Source of the DNA: Kitasatospora sp. SUK 42
GTDB taxonomy: Bacteria; Actinomycetota; Actinomycetes; Streptomycetales; Streptomycetaceae
DNA length: 64,000 bases
Direction: 5' to 3'
NCBI RefSeq assembly: GCF_015776785.2
Contig: NZ_LFMD02000007.1
Span: forward strand, 769,547-833,546
Below, in pieces: positions 33,912-41,286 of this stretch. The translations under genes and the position numbers were made by a program. The notes beneath the pieces are model-generated. The model was given only the letters and a program-made list of their open reading frames with translations. It had not been told where the DNA came from and searched no databases. Numbering within the stretch: position 1 is the first letter of the stretch; every line of letters begins with the position of its first letter.

Positions 33912-35101
33912 CACGGCCCGAGCGGTTCCGCGCGGCCGACGATCGCACCGGCCCGGTCGATGCAGATGACGTCCACCGCGACCGGCGAGCCCAGCAGCAC
34001 GCCGAGCGCCGTCGCCCGGGCCGCCTCGGCGACCAGGTCCCCGAGCGGGACATCCGCCGCCCGGCACAGCTGAATCGCCTCCAACCCGGTGTTGGCCTCC
34101 GCCACCGCCCCGGCGAGCGCCGCGTCCGCCCCGCCACGCCGGGCCAGTTCGGCCAGGTACCCCTTGTCCACCTGGGAGCGCGCCGAGTGCAGGTCGAGGT
34201 GACCGGCGGCGAGCTTGGACAGCTTGGCGAAGCCGCCCGCGATGGTCAGCCGGGACACCGGGTGCCGCTTGAGGTACTTGAGGACGGCTCCGGCGAAGTC
34301 GCCCATGTCCAGCAGCGCGTCCTCCGGGAGCCCGTGCACCGCGACCGCAACCTTCTCCGAGGTCGAACCGGTGCAGCCCGCCACGTGCGTACGACCGGCC
34401 GCCCGGGCCACGTCCACGCCCCGGCGGATCGAGTCGATCCACGCCGAGCAGGAGTAGGGGACGACGATCCCGGTGGTGCCGAGGATGGAGAGCCCGCCGA
34501 GGATGCCCAGGCGCGGGTTCCAGGTCGAACGGGCGATCTCCTCGCCGTGGTCGACGGAGACCTCGACCACCACGTCCCCGCTGCCGCCGTGCGCCGCCGC
34601 CACCTCGGCCACGGCGTCCCGGATCATCTGCCGGGGCACCGGGTTGATCGCGGGCTCGCCAACCGGCAGCGGCAGGCCGGCCTTGGTGATCGTCCCGACC
34701 CCCGGGCCGGCCCGGAACACCACCCCGGTGCCGGGCGCGCCGGCCCGTACGGTCGCGCGGATCAGCGCGCCGTGGGTGACGTCGGGGTCGTCGCCCGCGT
34801 CCTTGACCACGCCGGCCATGGCGCTCGCGGCAGCGCGCTTTCCTGCGGAGAGTTCCTCGGTCGCGAGCTCCTCGGCCACCAGCCCCTCGGCCATCAGCTG
34901 CTCGGCGGCGAGGGCGAAGGCGGGCTGCTGGCCCTTGGGGAGGGTGATGGTGACCGGGTCCGGGAACTCGCCGGTGAGCAGCGCGGTGTACGCGGCCTTG
35001 GTGGCGGCGGTGGCGCAGGCGCCCGTCGTCCAGCCGTGCCGCAGACCGCTGCTCTTCAGCTGGCCGGCCCGGCCTCCCGCCTCGGCTCCCGCTGCGGCCA
35101 C
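33911..35101 (-). CDS. cbiD: Cobalt-precorrin-5B C1-methyltransferase
   Basis: C1 methylase of corrin synthesis (CbiD type). LRHGWTTGACATAATKAA near residue 20 is the family signature, and later blocks are GILGGLSILGTTGIVVPYSC and TGSTSEKVAVA. The start is reassigned to GTG 35101: GAGG lies 5 nt upstream, and the longer frame would have to translate an 8-bp tandem repeat and a low-similarity Arg-rich stretch. 396 aa. A Glu/Leu/Ala-rich insert (about residues 60-85) is atypical. It is transcribed towards the XRE-MurA gene and lies apart from the other cob operons. Confidence 0.92.
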   Translation of the reverse strand: MAAAGAEAGGRAGQLKSSGLRHGWTTGACATAATKAAYTALLTGEFPDPVTITLPKGQQPAFALAAEQLMAEGLVAEELATEELSAGKRAAASAMAGVVKDAGDDPDVTHGALIRATVRAGAPGTGVVFRAGPGVGTITKAGLPLPVGEPAINPVPRQMIRDAVAEVAAAHGGSGDVVVEVSVDHGEEIARSTWNPRLGILGGLSILGTTGIVVPYSCSAWIDSIRRGVDVARAAGRTHVAGCTGSTSEKVAVAVHGLPEDALLDMGDFAGAVLKYLKRHPVSRLTIAGGFAKLSKLAAGHLDLHSARSQVDKGYLAELARRGGADAALAGAVAEANTGLEAIQLCRAADVPLGDLVAEAARATALGVLLGSPVAVDVICIDRAGAIVGRAEPLGP

Positions 35102-35115
35102 CTGCGCCTCACTCT

Positions 35116-35139
35116 CGAAGTTCCGAAGTTCCGAAGTTC
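35116..35139. repeat. 8-bp tandem repeat directly upstream of cbiD
   Basis: Three perfect CGAAGTTC units at 35116, 35124 and 35132 (GAACTTCG on the cbiD strand), ending 15 nt before the start codon. The period is not a multiple of three, which argues against translation here. Confidence 0.85.
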
Positions 35140-35433
35140 CGAGCCGTCCGACCGCGCTCGCGCGCCTTCCCGCTCTCCTCGGCCGCCGCACCGGCCGCCG
35201 CCGCCGATTTTCCCCCATCCGTCCGGCTCCGCCCCGACCGGGGGTCCGCCGCGGCCCGTGTGCGAGCTGAGCAGGAGGCGCTCCCCCTCGTTCCCGAAGA
35301 GTTCTCCGCACGGGCCTAACACCCGCTGCCTACTCGCGGGTAATCTGGCGGTCCGCCAGAAGCGGGTTCATGACATTCAGGCCCGGTGGACGGGGCGCTT
35401 GCCCGGCCGGGCCATCAGCATGTGGGGGTTTTT
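35140..35433. promoter_or_regulatory. Divergent region between cbiD and the metallophosphoesterase gene
   Basis: It contains an imperfect palindrome TACTCGCGGGTAA (35331-35343), reminiscent of TetR-type operators, next to a 17-bp dyad TCTGGCGG-T-CCGCCAGA (35344-35360). Both are 75-100 nt before the metallophosphoesterase start. The rest is GC-rich with no gene seen. Confidence 0.4.
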
Positions 35434-37182
35434 GTGGCAGGGATGAGACGGCGTACGTTCCTCACGGGCGCGTCGGTGGCCACCGCCTGGTCCGCCTTGT
35501 CGCTGGGCGGCGCCCAGTTCGCCTCGGCCGCGGCGCGCGAGCAGGCGCTGGCGACCACGGCCGCGCGGGCGGTGAAGGTCACCGGGACGACGCTGGAGCA
35601 GGTGGCCACTCCCGTCGGCGCCGGCTCCTACAAGCGGCTGACGGCCGGACCGGGCTGGCCTCTGATGGTGCGCGGGGACCTCGCGGCGCCGGGCTCCGGG
35701 CGGGACGACCGCCGCACCGGGCTGGCCAGCTTCGTCCAGTTCAGCGACCTGCACCTGGTGGACACCGAGTCCCCGGTGCGCTTCGAGTACCTGGCCAGGT
35801 TCAACGACAGCGCGTACCGGCCGCAGGAGGCCCTGAACGCCCGCGGTGTCTCGGCCCTCGTCGAGCGGGTCAACTCGCTCGCCGGCGGCCCCTACACCGG
35901 GATGCCGTTCAGCATGGTGATGGCCACCGGCGACAACACCGACAACCACGAGCTGGCCGAACTCGACTGGTACCTCACGGTCATGGGCGGCGGCCGGCTC
36001 GCCCAGAACACCGGCGACCCGAACCGCTACGAGGGCGTGCAGAACTCCGGCAGCGCGGCCTACTGGAACCCCGAACTCTCCTACGCCGACGGCTACAAGG
36101 CGAAGGGCTTCCCCCAGATACCCGGGTTCCTCGCCGCGGCCGGCCGCCCCTTCGACGCGCCCGGCCTGCGCACCCCCTGGTACACGACGGTCGGCAACCA
36201 CGACGACAGCATCGAGGGCTCGCTGCCGGACTTCGGACTGCTGAACGATCTCTACACCGGCGCCTACAAGCTTGAGGGCTGCGACGACGCGACGGCGGCC
36301 CAGCTGATGGACTCCCTGCGCCGCGACCCGGCGGGCGCCGTGCTGCTGCTCGCCAAGCTGATCGCCAACGGCGAGGCGGTGCGCCGGGTGACCCCGGACG
36401 GGCGCCGGCGGCCGTTCACCCTCAAGGAGTTCGCCAAGGCCCACCTCAACCCGGCCGTCACCGGCGCGGGCCCGTACGGGCACGGCTTCACCTCGGACAT
36501 GGTGGGCAGCGGCAAGCTCTACTACACCTTCCGGATCTCGGAGAAGGTGGTCGGCATCAGCCTGGACACCACCAACCAGGCCGGGTTCGCCGACGGCTCC
36601 CTGGGCACCGCTCAACTGCGCTGGCTGGAGCAGCAGTTGCAGGCGCACAGCGGTCACTGGTACGACGCCGACGGGCGCCGGGTGACGGGCGGAAGCACCG
36701 ACGACGTGGTCCTGGTCTTCAGCCACCACACCAGCGGAACGATGGGCAACCTGCTGCCGGACCCGCGCAACGTCTTCGAGAAGCGGCACGACGGCAACGA
36801 GCTGGTCGCGCTGCTGCAGCGCTACCCGAACGTGGTCGCGTGGGTGAACGGGCACACCCACATGAACAAGATCACCGCGCACGGCCACGCGGTGCCGGAG
36901 CGGGCGTTCTGGGAGATCAACACCGCCTCGCACATCGACTACCCGCAGCACGGGCGCATCATCGAGATCGCGGACAACGGGGACGGGACGCTCTCCCTGT
37001 TCACCACCCTGATCGAGTCCTCCGCGCCGTACGGGACGGACTTCGGCAGCACCTCGGACTCCAACCTGGCGTCGCTGTACCGCGAGCTGGCGTACAACGA
37101 CCCCAACGGGAGGGTCTCGGCGCTGCTGGGCGCGGGGCAGGACCACAACACGGAGCTCCTGGTCGCCAAGCCGACTCGGTGA
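35434..37182 (+). CDS. Tat-exported metallophosphoesterase (TIGR03767-like)
   Basis: A secreted binuclear-metal phosphoesterase of about 582 aa. A twin-arginine signal (RRRTFLTGASVATAWSALS, then AQFASAAA as the likely cleavage zone) directs Tat export. Calcineurin-like motifs are FSDLHLVD, ATGDNTDN, VGNHDD, VFSHHTSG and VNGHTHMN, covering all five metal/phosphate blocks. GTG 35434 is chosen for the GGGGG upstream; ATG 35443 is the alternative and leaves the signal intact. The substrate is unknown. It ends 71 bp before a large palindrome shared with three other sites in the window and is convergent with cobIJ. Confidence 0.88.
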   Translation: MAGMRRRTFLTGASVATAWSALSLGGAQFASAAAREQALATTAARAVKVTGTTLEQVATPVGAGSYKRLTAGPGWPLMVRGDLAAPGSGRDDRRTGLASFVQFSDLHLVDTESPVRFEYLARFNDSAYRPQEALNARGVSALVERVNSLAGGPYTGMPFSMVMATGDNTDNHELAELDWYLTVMGGGRLAQNTGDPNRYEGVQNSGSAAYWNPELSYADGYKAKGFPQIPGFLAAAGRPFDAPGLRTPWYTTVGNHDDSIEGSLPDFGLLNDLYTGAYKLEGCDDATAAQLMDSLRRDPAGAVLLLAKLIANGEAVRRVTPDGRRRPFTLKEFAKAHLNPAVTGAGPYGHGFTSDMVGSGKLYYTFRISEKVVGISLDTTNQAGFADGSLGTAQLRWLEQQLQAHSGHWYDADGRRVTGGSTDDVVLVFSHHTSGTMGNLLPDPRNVFEKRHDGNELVALLQRYPNVVAWVNGHTHMNKITAHGHAVPERAFWEINTASHIDYPQHGRIIEIADNGDGTLSLFTTLIESSAPYGTDFGSTSDSNLASLYRELAYNDPNGRVSALLGAGQDHNTELLVAKPTR

Positions 37183-37252
37183 CGCGGGCGGGCGGGACGC
37201 CGACGACGGACGGCTGACGGCGAACAGCCGACGGATAACAGCGAACAGAAGG

Positions 37253-37296
37253 CAGATGACAGCTGACAGATTTCGAAATCTGTCAACTGTCATCTG
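37253..37296. repeat. Dispersed palindrome, copy 1
   Basis: A 44-bp palindrome of 22-nt arms (37253-37274 and 37275-37296) with one mismatch and no loop, centred on TTCGAA with ACAGATTT/AAATCTGT. The 5' flank repeats AACAG-containing units. It sits between convergent genes (metallophosphoesterase and cobIJ), where it could also end transcripts both ways. Confidence 0.92.
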
Positions 37297-37310
37297 TTAG
37301 TCGTCGCCCG

Positions 37311-38849
37311 TCAGTCCTCCGGGTACCGCCGCGGCGTCCAGACGACCTCCACGCCGCCACCACGCTCGACCGCCTGGGTCTGCGAGGAGCCGATCAGCAG
37401 GATCGTCCGCATGTCGACCAGCTCCGGGTCCAGCTCGCCCAGCCGGACGATCCGGATCCGCTCGGTCGGTCCGCCGACGTCGCGGGCCATCACCACCGGG
37501 GTCTCCGGCGCCCGGTGCTCCAGCAGCAGGTCCCGGGCGAGGCCGACCTGGGTGGTCCGGGACTTCGAGCCCGGGTTGTACAGCGCGAGCACGAGGTCCG
37601 CCTCGGCGGCGGCGCGCAGCCGCTTCGCCACCACGTCCCACGGCTTGAGCCGGTCCGACAGCGACACCACGGCGTAGTCGTGCCCGAGCGGGGCACCGGC
37701 CCGGGAGGCGGCCGCGTGGGCGGCGGTCATCCCGGGGACGATCCGCACCGGGACGTCCCGGTAGACCGGCTCGCAGGCGACCTCCAGCACCGCGGTGGCC
37801 ATCGCGAAGACGCCCGGGTCGCCTGAGGAGACCACGCAGACCCGGTGACCGCGCCGGGCGAGGTCCAGGGCGAACTCGGCCCGCTCCGACTCCACCTTGT
37901 TGTCCGAGCCGTGCCGCCGCTGCCCCGGCCGCTCCGGAACCCGGTCCAGGTAGGTGGTGTAGCCGACCAGGTCGGTGGCCTCGGCCAGCGCGCCGCGCGC
38001 CTCGGGGGTGAGCCAGAGCGGCCCGGCCGGCCCGGTGCCGACCACGGTCACGCTGCCCACGCCGTCCGCCGTCCGCACGGTCGGCTCCAGCGGCGCGACC
38101 TTGCTCGGCAGCACCGCCACCGAGAAGTAGGGGACGGTCTCCCCCTCGACCTCCGCGAGCGGCGCGAGCCGCTCCCCGTCCATGAAGGCGCGCTCGACGT
38201 ACTGGGCGTCCGCCAGTCGTCCGGCCCGCTCCAGCGCCCGTCGGACGGTCGGGAAGGTGCGCCCCAGCTTCATGATCACGGCGGAGTCGGCGGCCGCGAT
38301 CCGGGCCGTCAGCTCCTCCTCGGGCAAGGTGCCCGGGATGACGGTGAGGGTCTCCTCGGCCTCGGTCAGCGGCTGTCCGAGCCGGGCCGCCGCCGCGCTG
38401 ACCGAGGTCACGCCGGGCACCACCTCGGTCGGGTAGCGGTGCGCGAGCCGCTTGTGCATGTGCTGGTACGAGCCGTAGAACAGGGGATCGCCCTCGGCGA
38501 GGACGACCACGTCGCGCCCGGCGTCCAGATGGGCGGCCAACCGGGCGGCGGCCTCCTCGTAGAACTCGTCCAGCGCGCCCCGGTAGCCGCCCGGGTGGTC
38601 GGTGGTCTCGACGGTCAGCGGGTAGACCAGCTTCTCCTCGATCTGACCATCCGTCAGATACCGTTCAGCGATCGAGCGCGCGATGGACCGGCCGTGCCGG
38701 GCGCTGTGGTACGCCACCACGTCAGCCTTGCCGATGAGTTCGGCCGCGCGGACGGTCACCAGCGACGGGTCGCCCGGGCCGAGCCCGACCCCGTACAGCC
38801 GCCCCGTGGCGGACTCCTGGCGATCCTGGCTGTCCAGACGGTCCGTCAC
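37311..38849 (-). CDS. cobIJ: Precorrin-2 C20- / precorrin-3B C17-methyltransferase fusion (CobI-CobJ)
   Basis: A 512-aa fusion of two tetrapyrrole methylases. The N-terminal CobI part shows LYGVGLGPGDPSLVTVRAAE, then VLAEGDPLFYGSYQHM and VPGVTSVSAAAARL. The C-terminal CobJ part shows VTVVGTGPAGPLWLTPEA, GYTTYLDRVP, VVSSGDPGVFAMA and LALYNPGSKSR. CobIJ fusions are common in actinomycetes. GTG 38849 overlaps the cobH stop (GTGA). It is the last gene of the cobG-cobH-cobIJ operon, ending 14 bp from palindrome copy 1. Confidence 0.95.
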   Translation of the reverse strand: MTDRLDSQDRQESATGRLYGVGLGPGDPSLVTVRAAELIGKADVVAYHSARHGRSIARSIAERYLTDGQIEEKLVYPLTVETTDHPGGYRGALDEFYEEAAARLAAHLDAGRDVVVLAEGDPLFYGSYQHMHKRLAHRYPTEVVPGVTSVSAAAARLGQPLTEAEETLTVIPGTLPEEELTARIAAADSAVIMKLGRTFPTVRRALERAGRLADAQYVERAFMDGERLAPLAEVEGETVPYFSVAVLPSKVAPLEPTVRTADGVGSVTVVGTGPAGPLWLTPEARGALAEATDLVGYTTYLDRVPERPGQRRHGSDNKVESERAEFALDLARRGHRVCVVSSGDPGVFAMATAVLEVACEPVYRDVPVRIVPGMTAAHAAASRAGAPLGHDYAVVSLSDRLKPWDVVAKRLRAAAEADLVLALYNPGSKSRTTQVGLARDLLLEHRAPETPVVMARDVGGPTERIRIVRLGELDPELVDMRTILLIGSSQTQAVERGGGVEVVWTPRRYPED

Positions 38850-39472
38850 TCTTCTTCGCTCGCAATCGCGTTGATGGCAGCAGCGGCGATCGCACTGCCG
38901 CCGCGCCGGCCGCGCACCACCAGGTGCTCCAGGCCGGACGGGTGCTCGGCCAGGGCCTGCTTGGACTCGGCGGCGCCGATGAAGCCGACCGGCACGCCGA
39001 TCACCGCGGCCGGTCGCGGTGCGCCCGCCTCGATCATCTCCAGCAGCCGGAACAGTGAGGTCGGCGCGTTGCCGACGGCGACCACCGCGCCCTCCAGCCG
39101 GGGCAGCCACAGCTCCATGGCCGCCGCGCTGCGGGTGTTGCCCATCGTGCGGGCGAGTTCGGGCACCGACGGGTCGGTGAGGGTGCAGATCACCTCGTTG
39201 TCGGCGGGCAGCCGCTTGCGGGTGACGCCGCTGGCGACCATGTTCACGTCGCACAGGATCGGCGCACCGGCGCGCAGGGCCGCGCGCGCGGAGGCGACCA
39301 CGCCGGGCGAGTACACCAGGTCCTCGACCAGGTCGACCATCCCGCAGGCGTGGATCATCCGCACCGCGACCTGGGAGACGTCCGCCGGAAGGGCGGCCAG
39401 ATCGGCCTCCGCGCGGATGGTGGCAAAGGACTGGCGGTAGATGGACGCCCCGTCCTTCTCGTACTCGATCAC
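38846..39472 (-). CDS. cobH: Precorrin-8X methylmutase
   Basis: Moves the C11 methyl to C12, giving hydrogenobyrinate. The 208-aa protein begins MIEYEKDGASIYRQSFATIR, includes the catalytic His in VRMIHACGM, and has the blocks VGNAPTSLFRLLEMI and GVPVGFIGAAESK. The GTG at 39472 has AGGAGG 8 nt upstream and overlaps cobG by GTGA. The upstream open frame is GC-driven and excluded. Confidence 0.95.
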   Translation of the reverse strand: MIEYEKDGASIYRQSFATIRAEADLAALPADVSQVAVRMIHACGMVDLVEDLVYSPGVVASARAALRAGAPILCDVNMVASGVTRKRLPADNEVICTLTDPSVPELARTMGNTRSAAAMELWLPRLEGAVVAVGNAPTSLFRLLEMIEAGAPRPAAVIGVPVGFIGAAESKQALAEHPSGLEHLVVRGRRGGSAIAAAAINAIASEEE

Positions 39473-40740
39473 TTCGTGGTCCTCCTGGCCTCGGCGACCG
39501 CCTCGGCCATCTCCTCGTTCCTCACGTCCGCGTTCGCCACGTCCGCGTTCCCCGCATCCGCGGGCGAGCCTGCCGTCGCCGGCCCGTGCACCGTCACCCG
39601 GTAGCCGTGCCCCGTGGCGAGCACGTCCACCCACCGCCCGGCCGGATGGCCGCAGCGCCGCTCACAGCCCGACCAGTGGACGGGCAGCCCCGCGAACTCC
39701 CCGGCCGCCTGCGCGTCCAGCGCCAGGGCCGCGTCCGCCCGGACGTCGGCCAGTGACTTGGCGCAGCCCGGCAGTCCGGTGCAGGCGGTGGCCCGTTCCC
39801 AGGCCGAGCCCGGCTCGGTACGGAATCCGGCCGCCGCGAGCGCGGGCAGCCGGTCCGCGGTGGCGCCGGGCAGTACCGCACCGCGCCAGGGCGTCAGCCT
39901 CAGTTCACCGGCCGAGGCGGCGACCAGCGTCCGCCACTGCCCGGCACTCGCCCGGCCGAAGCGCATGCCCACCGAGAGTCCGCCGGGCAGCGCGCCGACG
40001 GGGGGCGCCTCGCCGGCAGGGGCGGGCAGCGGTACCGAGCCGACCGGCAGCAGGTCGGGCACCTCGCGCAGGTGCCAGGCCCTGCGTCCGTGCGTCCGCA
40101 ACGCGGCCAGGAAGCCGCGGGCCGCTTCCAGCACGGCCGTCACCTCCTGCCCGGCCTCGACCGGGTGCGCGAGCGGGGAGCGCCCGAGGCGCAGCAGGGC
40201 CGGGCCGTTCGAAGCTGCGATCAATGTCACATCGGCGTCGAGCGCGGCGACGTCGCCCCGCCCGTCGTCCAGCGCGAACAGGAACTTGCCGGAGAGTCCG
40301 GTCGCCCAGTCGCTCGCGCACAGCCGCGCGTCCAGTTCCCGCACCCAGGCCCGGACGTCGGCGCCCGCCGGAGCGTCGAGCCCCGCGAGCGGCGAGGCGA
40401 CGATGTTGCGCACCCGCTCATGGGTCTCGGAGGGCAGCAGGCCGACGGCGCGCAGCCGGTCGGCGAGTTCGGCTCCGCAGTCCGGAGCCAGACCGCGGAG
40501 TTGGACGTTGCCGCGCGAGGTGGTCTCCAACTCGCCGTCGCCCAGGGCCTCGGCGGCCTCGGCCAGCGCCAGCGCCTGACGGTCCGTCAGCAGTCCGCCG
40601 GGCAGGCGGATCCGGGCGAGGGCGCCGTCGTCGGCGGGGTGCAGACGAAGCGCCCCGGGGCAGGCGTCCGCACGCCCCCGGTCGGGCACGGCGGCGCCCG
40701 GCGCGGTGGCGTCGGGTGTCGGTGGCATGGCGGCGAGCAT
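39469..40740 (-). CDS. cobG: Precorrin-3B synthase
   Basis: An oxygen-dependent monooxygenase of the nitrite/sulfite-reductase fold, marking the aerobic cobalamin route. The Fe-S/siroheme-type cysteines lie in ACTGLPGCAKS and GCERRCGHP near the C-terminus. ETTSRGNVQLRGL is the ferredoxin-half signature. The start is tentative: ATG 40740 (423 aa) or ATG 40728, both with weak ribosome sites. The C-terminal tail (NADVANADVRNEE) is a short degenerate repeat. First gene of the operon, divergent from the riboswitch-controlled cobN. Confidence 0.9.
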   Translation of the reverse strand: MLAAMPPTPDATAPGAAVPDRGRADACPGALRLHPADDGALARIRLPGGLLTDRQALALAEAAEALGDGELETTSRGNVQLRGLAPDCGAELADRLRAVGLLPSETHERVRNIVASPLAGLDAPAGADVRAWVRELDARLCASDWATGLSGKFLFALDDGRGDVAALDADVTLIAASNGPALLRLGRSPLAHPVEAGQEVTAVLEAARGFLAALRTHGRRAWHLREVPDLLPVGSVPLPAPAGEAPPVGALPGGLSVGMRFGRASAGQWRTLVAASAGELRLTPWRGAVLPGATADRLPALAAAGFRTEPGSAWERATACTGLPGCAKSLADVRADAALALDAQAAGEFAGLPVHWSGCERRCGHPAGRWVDVLATGHGYRVTVHGPATAGSPADAGNADVANADVRNEEMAEAVAEARRTTK

Positions 40741-40944
40741 ACAGATGATCCGATCGGTTGCCCCCGTCCGCTGCATCACACCCGGCGCGCATCCCGGCCT
40801 GCGCTCCCGCCCGCACGCCGCGGCCGCGCCGTCGCCGGCACACCACCACGCCGTCGCCGCCACGCCACCGCGACCGTCACCACGACCGCCGCCGCACCCG
40901 GGCGTGGCAAAGCTCGCTCTCCCCCAGGTCAGCCGCACCCCGTA

Positions 40945-41093
40945 CGATGCTGGCGGGCGGTTCCAGCGGACCGCCCGACGCCAGCGACGGCGCAGGGGAG
41001 GAAACCGGTGCAAGCCCGGTGCGGTCCCGCCACTGTGACCGCGGTTCACCGGGAGACCGGTCGGCCGCGGGAGCCAGGAACTCCCGCCGTCCT
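40945..41093 (+). ncRNA. Cobalamin (B12) riboswitch upstream of cobN
   Basis: Conserved blocks appear in order: GGGAGGAAACCGGTGCAAGC, GCGGTCCCGCCACTGTGA, and the B12 box region GAGCCAGGAACTCCCGCC. The 5' edge is approximate. A GC-rich hairpin with GGGG/CCCC arms follows at about 41103-41117, ahead of the GGAAGG ribosome site of the leader ORF, so control is likely by translation or early termination when cobalamin is plentiful. Confidence 0.92.
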
Positions 41094-41130
41094 CCACCGG
41101 CCCGGGGCGCGGACCCCGAGGAAGGCAGAA

Positions 41131-41286
41131 ATGCACCAGCGCTGTCGCATGCCCGCGCCCGTGTCCCCGGCCACCAACGAGGCCGATCCGGCCACCATCG
41201 CGGCCACCCAGGCCACCATCGCGGCCGACCCGGCCATCACCGTGGCCACCCTGGCCACCGACGAGGCCGGGAGGGCCTTCGTATGA
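41131..41286 (+). CDS. Possible 51-aa leader ORF between riboswitch and cobN
   Basis: A short frame starting at ATG 41131, with AGGAAGG 5-6 nt upstream, and ending in a TGA that overlaps the cobN ATG (ATGA at 41283-41286). The product begins MHQRCRMPAPV and continues with Thr/Ala/Ile-rich repeats (ATIAATQATIAADPAI). Position, ribosome site and overlap suggest translational coupling to cobN. It has no recognisable family and could instead be a chance frame in GC-rich DNA. Confidence 0.42.
   Translation: MHQRCRMPAPVSPATNEADPATIAATQATIAADPAITVATLATDEAGRAFV

Noticed and set aside
35377..37293. 638-aa minus-strand frame starting in palindrome copy 1
   Set aside because: Antisense to the metallophosphoesterase; its MTVDRFRNLSAVI start is simply the translated palindrome.
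38641..38660. ATCTGAC/GTCAGAT inverted repeat resembling the palindrome family
   Set aside because: It lies inside the conserved cobIJ coding region, lacks the TTCGAA centre and is explained by codons.
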